NCBI RefSeq assembly: GCF_900114705.1
Contig: NZ_FOTW01000014.1
Location: 91,482-155,481, forward strand
Direction of reading: 5' to 3'
DNA from: Rugamonas rubra
GTDB taxonomy: Bacteria > Pseudomonadota > Gammaproteobacteria > Burkholderiales > Burkholderiaceae_D
DNA length: 64,000 nucleotides
Shown here: in pieces, positions 58,796 through 64,000 of the stretch
How positions within the stretch are numbered: the stretch's first letter is position 1
Layout: the number at the start of each line of letters is the position of its first letter
The notes under the pieces: generated by a model
The model's input: only the letters and a program-made list of their open reading frames with translations
Told to the model about the DNA's origin: nothing
Database searches by the model: none
Made by a program: the position numbers and the translations under genes

Positions 58796-59956
58796 TCACG
58801 GCAGTTGCAGGGCGCGGACCTGGTTGCGGCCCGCCTTTTTGGCAGCGTACAGCAAATTGTCGGCGCTGGCGATGATGCCGTGGTGGGCCGCCGGGTTGGC
58901 CGAGCTGGCGAAGTCGGCGCTGGCCACGCCGAAGCTGGCGGTGACGCGTATCAGCGCCAGCTGGTGCGGGATGGCGCTGGCCGCCAGCGTGGCGCGCAGG
59001 CGCTCGGCCAGCAGCACGCCGCCGCGCAGGTCGGTTTCCGGCAGCACCAGCAGGAACTCCTCGCCGCCGTAGCGCACCACGCCGTCGACGCCCTCGCGCG
59101 TCATGGCGCGCAGCAGCTCGGCGAACTTGACCAGCACGGCGTCGCCGCCGTGGTGGCCGTGCTGGTCGTTGACCGCCTTGAAATGGTCGAGGTCGCACAT
59201 CACCACCGTCAGGCTCAGCTTGTAGCGCTGGGCCCGCGCCAGCTCGTTCTCCAGCAGTTGCTCGTGCAGGTGGCGGCGGTTGTAGCAGCCGGTCAGGTGG
59301 TCGCGGATCGACTGGTCGCGCAGCACGCAGCGGGCGCTGTACTCGTCGCGCCACAGGCGCTGGTAGCGGCGCGCGGCGACGTAGCAGAACACGTTGGCCA
59401 GCAACAGCAGGGTGGCCATGGTGCCCAGTTCGGCGCCGCGCAGCGGCGCGCGCAGCCAGGCCAGCGCGACGAAGCCCAGCGTGGCCGCCAGCGCCAGCGC
59501 CAAGGCGTACAGCAGGCGGTTCGGGATGTAGATGTAGAGCACCACGACGAGGATGCTCATGCCGATGGCGTGCAGCAGGAACTCGTCCGGCCGCAGCGCG
59601 GCGATCAGCAGGAAGCCGGCGCTGCCGGCGCTGGTGGCGGCGCTGGCGGCGAGCCGGCTGACGCGGATCGAGCTTGGGTAGCGGCGCAGCAGCCACAGGC
59701 AGCCGAGCGCGCACAGCACCACCGCCGCGCGCGCCGCCAGCAGGGCGCCGGTGTGCTCGCCGGCGCCCTGCCGCGCCAGGTCGGTGACGGCGAAGCCGAG
59801 GTAGAAGAGCGAGCAGAACAACAGGGCGATGCGCAACTGGCCCTGGGTCATGGCCAGCTGGTGGGCGAGGAAGTCGCGCTCGGTGGCGGCATGGCGGAAC
59901 TCGGCGCTCAGCGGCGCCAGTTGCCAGGACTCGGGACGGGCGGGGGACGGGCTCAC
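58796..59956 (-). CDS. Membrane-bound diguanylate cyclase (GGDEF)
   Basis: 386 residues. Makes cyclic di-GMP. Six N-terminal membrane helices (about 40-195, starting LRIALLFCSLFYLGFAVTDL). GGDEF domain from about 215: DHLTGCYNRRHLHEQL, VVMCDLDHFKAVNDQHGHHGGDAVL and the active loop VVRYGGEEFLLVLPE, all catalytic residues present. No RxxD inhibitory site: the position normally Arg is Glu (REGVDGVVRYGG). The membrane part resembles a MASE-type sensor but I cannot assign which. No phosphodiesterase domain. Confidence 0.93.
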   Translation of the reverse strand: MSPSPARPESWQLAPLSAEFRHAATERDFLAHQLAMTQGQLRIALLFCSLFYLGFAVTDLARQGAGEHTGALLAARAAVVLCALGCLWLLRRYPSSIRVSRLAASAATSAGSAGFLLIAALRPDEFLLHAIGMSILVVVLYIYIPNRLLYALALALAATLGFVALAWLRAPLRGAELGTMATLLLLANVFCYVAARRYQRLWRDEYSARCVLRDQSIRDHLTGCYNRRHLHEQLLENELARAQRYKLSLTVVMCDLDHFKAVNDQHGHHGGDAVLVKFAELLRAMTREGVDGVVRYGGEEFLLVLPETDLRGGVLLAERLRATLAASAIPHQLALIRVTASFGVASADFASSANPAAHHGIIASADNLLYAAKKAGRNQVRALQLP

Positions 59957-60073
59957 GAAGCGGGCTCCTTGTGCGGCGGCGCGGCCGGGATCAACGACGG
60001 CGGCTTGTCGACGACAGCTTGTCGACGATTATACGGCCGCGCGGCACCACGCGGCCAAGGGGAAACGCGCGCC

Positions 60074-62260
60074 TCAGCGCGGCGCGTTGGCCGGCAGGTG
60101 CAGGGTGAAGCGGCTGCCCCGGCCGGGCGCGCTGTCGACCTCGATGCGCCCGCCCAGCACGCCGGTGACGATGTTGTGGGTGATGTACAGGCCCAGGCCC
60201 GAGCCGCCCGAGCCGAGCCGGGTGGTGAAGAAGGGGTCGTAGATGCGCGCCAGGTGCTCGGCGGCGATGCCGGCGCCGTTGTCGGCCAGCGACAGGGCGA
60301 TCTCGCCGTCGGTCCCGGCGTGCGCGCGCAGCGTGATGAGGCCGTCGGCGCGCCCGGCCAGGCCGTGCAGCATGCTGTTCTCGAACAGGTTGCCGACGGC
60401 CTGCTCGAGCGGGCCGGGATAGCTGTCGAGCTCCAGGCCCGGCTCGATGTCGAGCTCCAGCCGCGGCGCGCCCGGATGGGCCGACCGGAGCTCCTGCAGC
60501 AGCTCGGGCAGCAGCTGGTCGAGGCGGAAGCGGCGGCGCTGCGAGCCGGCCGAGTCGACGGCGATGCGCTTGAAGCTGGCCACCAGGTCGGCGGCGCGGC
60601 GCAGGTTGCGCACCACCACCTCGTCGGCCTCGCTGGCCTGGGCCAGATAGCTCTCCAGCGCCGAGCGGCGCAGGCCGCCGGCCAGGCCGGCGCGCAGCAC
60701 GCGGGTGCGCTCGCTGATCGTCGTGGCCATCATCAGGCTGTTGCCGATCGGCGTGTTGAGCTCGTGCGCGACGCCGGCCACCAGGGTGCCCAGCGCGGCC
60801 AGCTTGCCGCGCCGCACCAGCTCGTCGCGCGTGCTGCCCAGCTTGGCCAGCGCCGCGCTCAGCTCGGCGTTGGCGCGCTCGGCCTCGTCCTTGGCCTGGC
60901 GCAGCTCGGCGGTGCGCGCCGCCACCAGCTCCTCCAGGTGCTCGCGGTGGCGCAGCAGCTCCTGCTCGCGCCGCGTGCCGGCGATGGCGATGCCGGCCAG
61001 GTGGCTGGCGGCGTGGATCAGGCGGCGCTCCTCGGCGCTCGGGCTGCGCACCTCGCGGTAGTACATGGCGAAGGAGCCGAGCACCTGGTCCCGCTCGAAC
61101 ATGATCGGCGTCGACCAGCAGGCCCGCAAACCGTAGGGGGCGGCCACGGCGGCGTAGGGCGCCCACAGCGGGTCGTGCTCGATGTCGGCCACCACCACCG
61201 TGTGCTTGCAGTACATCGCCGTGCCGCAGGAGCCCACCGTCGGGCCGATCGCCAAGCCCTCGAAGGCGTGCAGATAGGCCGGCGGCAGGCTGGGGCCGGC
61301 GCCGGCGCGCATGCTGACGCCGTCCTCGTCGAGCAACAGCACCGAGCACAGCACCCCGTCCGATTGCGCCTCGATCAAGCGGATCAGCTTGTCGAGGGTG
61401 GCCGCCAGCGGCGCGCCCCGGGCGATCATTTCGAGCAGGGTGTTCTGCCCCAGGCGCAGCGCCTCGGCGCGCTTGCGGCTGGAGATGTCGATGATGCGCA
61501 CGTGCATCAGTTGGTGCTCGGCCTTGTCCAGCGCCACCATGCGCATCTCGCAGTCGAGTCGGCGGCCGCTGCTGTGCAGGAAGCTGATCTCGAACATGCG
61601 GATGTCGCCGGCCTGCACCTGCGCCACCTGGGCCGCCAGCGCCGCCGCCGAGCCGCGCCCGTCCGGCTGCACCTGCGGGCACAGGTCGAGCAGGTTGCAC
61701 TGCAGCAGCTCGGTTTCGTCGCGGCCGAACAGGCGGCAGGCGTTGCGGTTGAGGTCGATCAGGCGGTTCTGCTCCAGGTCGAACAGCAGCACGATGTCGG
61801 GCGAGCTGGCCAGCATGGCGTGGTAGTTCACCACCAGTTCGGCCAGGCGCGGATCGGGCGGCGGCGGGGTGTCGGCCAGCACGCCGAGTTGGTGCAGCAC
61901 GCGGCGGGCCAGCTCGGCCGGGCGCAGCGGCAGGGCGACGTAGGCGCTGGCGCCGGCCGCCAGCGCGCGTTCGCCTTCCTCGTCGCTGGGCGCGGCCGAC
62001 AACAGGAAGACCGGCAGCGCGCCGACGCTGGCCGCCGCCAGGCGCCGGCACAGCTCGAAACCGGCGCTGCCGGCCAGCGCCACGTCGAGCAGCACCAGGG
62101 CGATGCCGCCGGCCGCCACCGCCTGCAACGCGTTGTCGCCCTTGCTGACGGCCTGCACCTGGAAACTATAACGGGAAAGCAACTGCTGCAGGGCGGCCAG
62201 GTCGTAGGCCGAGCTGGTGGCGATCAGGATGGTGTGCGGCGGGCGGAAAGGCGGCGTCAT
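60074..62260 (-). CDS. Hybrid sensor kinase: degenerate receiver-PAS-GAF-histidine kinase
   Basis: 728 residues, no membrane helices. Receiver-like domain 1-125 keeps the phospho-acceptor position (Asp59 in LVLLDVALAG), but the N-terminal acidic pair is missing (ILIATSSAYD) and the usual C-terminal lysine is not seen (LPLRPAEL), so phosphorylation is doubtful. PAS about 135-265 (YHAMLASSPDIVLLFDLEQNRLIDLNRNACRLFG), GAF about 285-435 (GPTVGSCGTAMYCKHTVVVADIEHDPLW), a coiled linker (HREHLEELVAARTAELRQAKDEAERANAEL), then a HisKA-like box LVAGVAHELNTPIGN and HATPase (LFENSMLHGL, DNGAGI, GSGGSGLGLYI). No response regulator gene is adjacent. Confidence 0.92.
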   Translation of the reverse strand: MTPPFRPPHTILIATSSAYDLAALQQLLSRYSFQVQAVSKGDNALQAVAAGGIALVLLDVALAGSAGFELCRRLAAASVGALPVFLLSAAPSDEEGERALAAGASAYVALPLRPAELARRVLHQLGVLADTPPPPDPRLAELVVNYHAMLASSPDIVLLFDLEQNRLIDLNRNACRLFGRDETELLQCNLLDLCPQVQPDGRGSAAALAAQVAQVQAGDIRMFEISFLHSSGRRLDCEMRMVALDKAEHQLMHVRIIDISSRKRAEALRLGQNTLLEMIARGAPLAATLDKLIRLIEAQSDGVLCSVLLLDEDGVSMRAGAGPSLPPAYLHAFEGLAIGPTVGSCGTAMYCKHTVVVADIEHDPLWAPYAAVAAPYGLRACWSTPIMFERDQVLGSFAMYYREVRSPSAEERRLIHAASHLAGIAIAGTRREQELLRHREHLEELVAARTAELRQAKDEAERANAELSAALAKLGSTRDELVRRGKLAALGTLVAGVAHELNTPIGNSLMMATTISERTRVLRAGLAGGLRRSALESYLAQASEADEVVVRNLRRAADLVASFKRIAVDSAGSQRRRFRLDQLLPELLQELRSAHPGAPRLELDIEPGLELDSYPGPLEQAVGNLFENSMLHGLAGRADGLITLRAHAGTDGEIALSLADNGAGIAAEHLARIYDPFFTTRLGSGGSGLGLYITHNIVTGVLGGRIEVDSAPGRGSRFTLHLPANAPR

Positions 62261-62348
62261 GTCGGTAAAAGTTTCCGAAACAGAAGTTCAAGCCAGTGTA
62301 GTACAAGATTGCCCCGGCCGGTCCGCCGCCGGGCCGGCGGCGGGCAAA

Positions 62349-62890
<542 letters not shown>

Positions 62891-62891
<1 letters not shown>

Positions 62892-62915
62892 ACTTACTAA
62901 AATGTGCGTACTTAC
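62891..62915. promoter_or_regulatory. TACTTAC direct repeat in the ytfH-like/qorB-like intergenic region
   Basis: TACTTAC at 62891-62897 and again at 62909-62915, starts 18 bases apart, in the 81 bases between divergent genes. The first copy begins at the HxlR start codon. HxlR dimers bind paired half-sites in such promoters, so this is a natural operator candidate. Confidence 0.45.
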
Positions 62916-62972
62916 AATTTGTTAGTGTCGGTCCTATTATACGTTTTTCCCTACCGAACGAAGAGGATACCC

Positions 62973-63821
62973 ATGATCGTCATCACCGGCGCCACCGGCC
63001 AACTGGGCCAACTGGTCATCGCCGACCTGCTCAAAAAAGTTCCCGCAACACGGATCGTCGCCGCCGTGCGCGACGTCGCCAAGGCCGCCGAGCTGGCCGC
63101 GCTGGGTGTTCAGGTGCGCCACGCCGACTACGAGGCGCCGGCCACCCTCGACGCCGCCTTCCAGGGCGCCAGCAAGGTCTTGCTGATCTCGTCGAACGCG
63201 CTGGGCCGGCGGGTGGCGCAGCACCGCAACGCGATCGACGCCGCCGTCCGCGCCGGCGTCACGCTGCTAGCCTACACCAGCGTGCTGCACGCCGACACTT
63301 CCAAGCTGGGCCTGGCGGCCGAGCACCGCGAGACCGAGGCGGCGGTGCTCGCCTCCGGCCTGCCATACACCTTGCTGCGCAATGGCTGGTACATGGAAAA
63401 CTACACCGCCGGCCTGGGCGGCGCGCTGCAACACGGCGTGTTGCTCGGTGGCGCGGGCGAGGGACGCATTGCGGCGGCGGCGCGGGCCGACTACGCGGCG
63501 GCGGCCGTGGCCGCGCTGCTGAGCGAGGCGCCGGCCCAGCCGATCCACGAACTGGCCGGCGACCGCGCCTTCACCTTGGCCGAACTGGCGGCTGAGCTGG
63601 CGCTGCAAGCCGGCAAGGCCGTGGCCTACAACAATCTGGACGAGGCGGCCTACCGCGAGGCCTTGCTTGGTTTTGGCTTGCCGGCCGGCTTGGCGGCGCT
63701 GATCGCCGATTCGGACGCCGCCGCCGCGCAGGGCGCGCTGTTCGACGACAGTCGCAGCTTGAGCAAGTTGATCGGCCGTCCGACCACCACCCTGGCCGCC
63801 GCCGTGCGCGCCGCGCTGTAG
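62973..63821 (+). CDS. qorB: NmrA-like SDR / NAD(P)H:quinone oxidoreductase (QorB-like)
   Basis: 282 residues; GAGG ribosome-binding site before ATG 62973. Rossmann start MIVITGATGQLGQLVIADLL (TGATGQLG, the atypical-SDR NmrA motif), then VAAVRDVAKAAELAALGVQVRHADYEAPATLDAAFQG and VLLISSNALGRRVAQHRNAIDAA. A Tyr-Lys catalytic pair is absent; YTSVLHADTS and LRNGWYMENY are the QorB/NmrA substrate-side motifs. It probably reduces quinones with NADPH to limit redox cycling. Divergent from its likely HxlR repressor. Confidence 0.92.
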   Translation: MIVITGATGQLGQLVIADLLKKVPATRIVAAVRDVAKAAELAALGVQVRHADYEAPATLDAAFQGASKVLLISSNALGRRVAQHRNAIDAAVRAGVTLLAYTSVLHADTSKLGLAAEHRETEAAVLASGLPYTLLRNGWYMENYTAGLGGALQHGVLLGGAGEGRIAAAARADYAAAAVAALLSEAPAQPIHELAGDRAFTLAELAAELALQAGKAVAYNNLDEAAYREALLGFGLPAGLAALIADSDAAAAQGALFDDSRSLSKLIGRPTTTLAAAVRAAL

Positions 63822-63864
63822 CTTGAAGGGGCAGGGCGCACCGCATATTTCTGGCGCGCCAATG

Positions 63865-63902
63865 AAAAAAGCCGCAGACTCGTGAAAGTCTGCGGCTTTT
63901 TT
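63865..63902. terminator. Bidirectional intrinsic terminator between qorB-like gene and tRNA-Leu
   Basis: Stem GCCGCAGACT / AGTCTGCGGC with a 6-base loop, A-tract on the left and T-tract on the right, so it can stop both the rightward oxidoreductase and the leftward tRNA. Confidence 0.9.
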
Positions 63903-63917
63903 GCGTATTCGGTAGAG

Positions 63918-64000
63918 TGGTGCCCACGGAGGGACTCGAACCCCCACACCTTGCGGCACATGGACCTGAACCATGCGCGTCTACCAATTCCGCCACGTGG
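63918..64000 (-). tRNA. tRNA-Leu(CAG), first two bases beyond the window
   Basis: Leftward class-II tRNA: CCACG of the acceptor at the window edge (the leading GC lies outside), D-loop GGTAGACGC, anticodon loop TTCAGGT with anticodon CAG (revcomp of 63966-63968) in a 5-base stem CATGG/CCATG, a long variable arm TGCCGCAAGGTG, T-loop GGTTCGAGTCC, acceptor CGTGGGC, discriminator A and encoded CCA. It reads CUG leucine codons, which dominate in this GC-rich DNA. Confidence 0.95.

Overview
This 64 kb window is GC-rich, gene-dense bacterial DNA with no rRNA, no CRISPR array and no recognisable insertion sequence. A PEP-CTERM protein, a phasin, Cus/Cop copper genes, a LytS/LytR pair, and a GGGGTCTGACCCC-type palindrome that I associate with Massilia and its relatives together suggest a betaproteobacterium, probably Oxalobacteraceae. 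That placement is inference; no phylogenetic marker is present.

Region 1 (1-11.6 kb) is a copper-resistance island of two divergent blocks. Leftward are a small secreted protein, a CusC-like TolC protein, CusB and CusA (cut by the window edge, with its three copper-relay methionines at 573, 623 and 672), and an NTF2-like secreted protein. Rightward, behind a textbook CueR/MerR-type promoter at 5931-5961, lie a CopL-like Cys/His protein, a His-rich exported protein, a second TolC lipoprotein, a Tat-exported multicopper oxidase, a CusF-like chaperone, CopC and CopD. Together they oxidise, bind and export Cu(I).

Region 2 (11.7-28.6 kb) is a type VI secretion block transcribed leftward: tssE-tssF-tssG, lipase (Tle3-like) + adaptor (Tla3/DUF2875-like), vgrG, a second lipase + adaptor, a third adaptor and a PAAR tip protein. 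The two lipase-adaptor modules are each exactly 4127 bp and nearly the same, a direct duplication around vgrG. The third adaptor is a mosaic. No separate immunity gene is recognisable. The right edge carries the tail of an addiction-module antitoxin.

Region 3 (28.6-39.3 kb) is metabolic: a ketopantoate-reductase-like enzyme, a sugar-type ABC importer with an attenuator between the binding protein and the permeases, an aldehyde dehydrogenase, a di-haem c-type cytochrome, a periplasmic L-asparaginase and a small lipoprotein.

Region 4 (39.3-43.5 kb) is a compact leftward operon of cysC, a DHH phosphoesterase, a CHR-family transporter and a sulfotransferase. It reads as a self-contained PAPS-dependent sulfonation cassette.

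Region 5 (43.5-53.6 kb) holds a chemoreceptor, a PEP-CTERM protein, an orphan HigA antitoxin, a patatin-like protein, a lipoprotein, a haemolysin-III-family membrane protein, a LysR regulator, a 53-residue protein with its own terminator, and a four-gene envelope-stress-like unit (two Lia-type membrane proteins, a LytS kinase, a LytTR regulator).

Region 6 (53.6-64 kb) holds a FAN1-like VRR-NUC nuclease and an iron-sulfur XPD/DinG-type helicase behind a LexA-box-like site, a phasin, a diguanylate cyclase with a small coupled gene, a hybrid sensor kinase, a divergent HxlR regulator (with a 15-unit CAG tract) and QorB-like reductase, and the start of a tRNA-Leu(CAG) running off the right edge.
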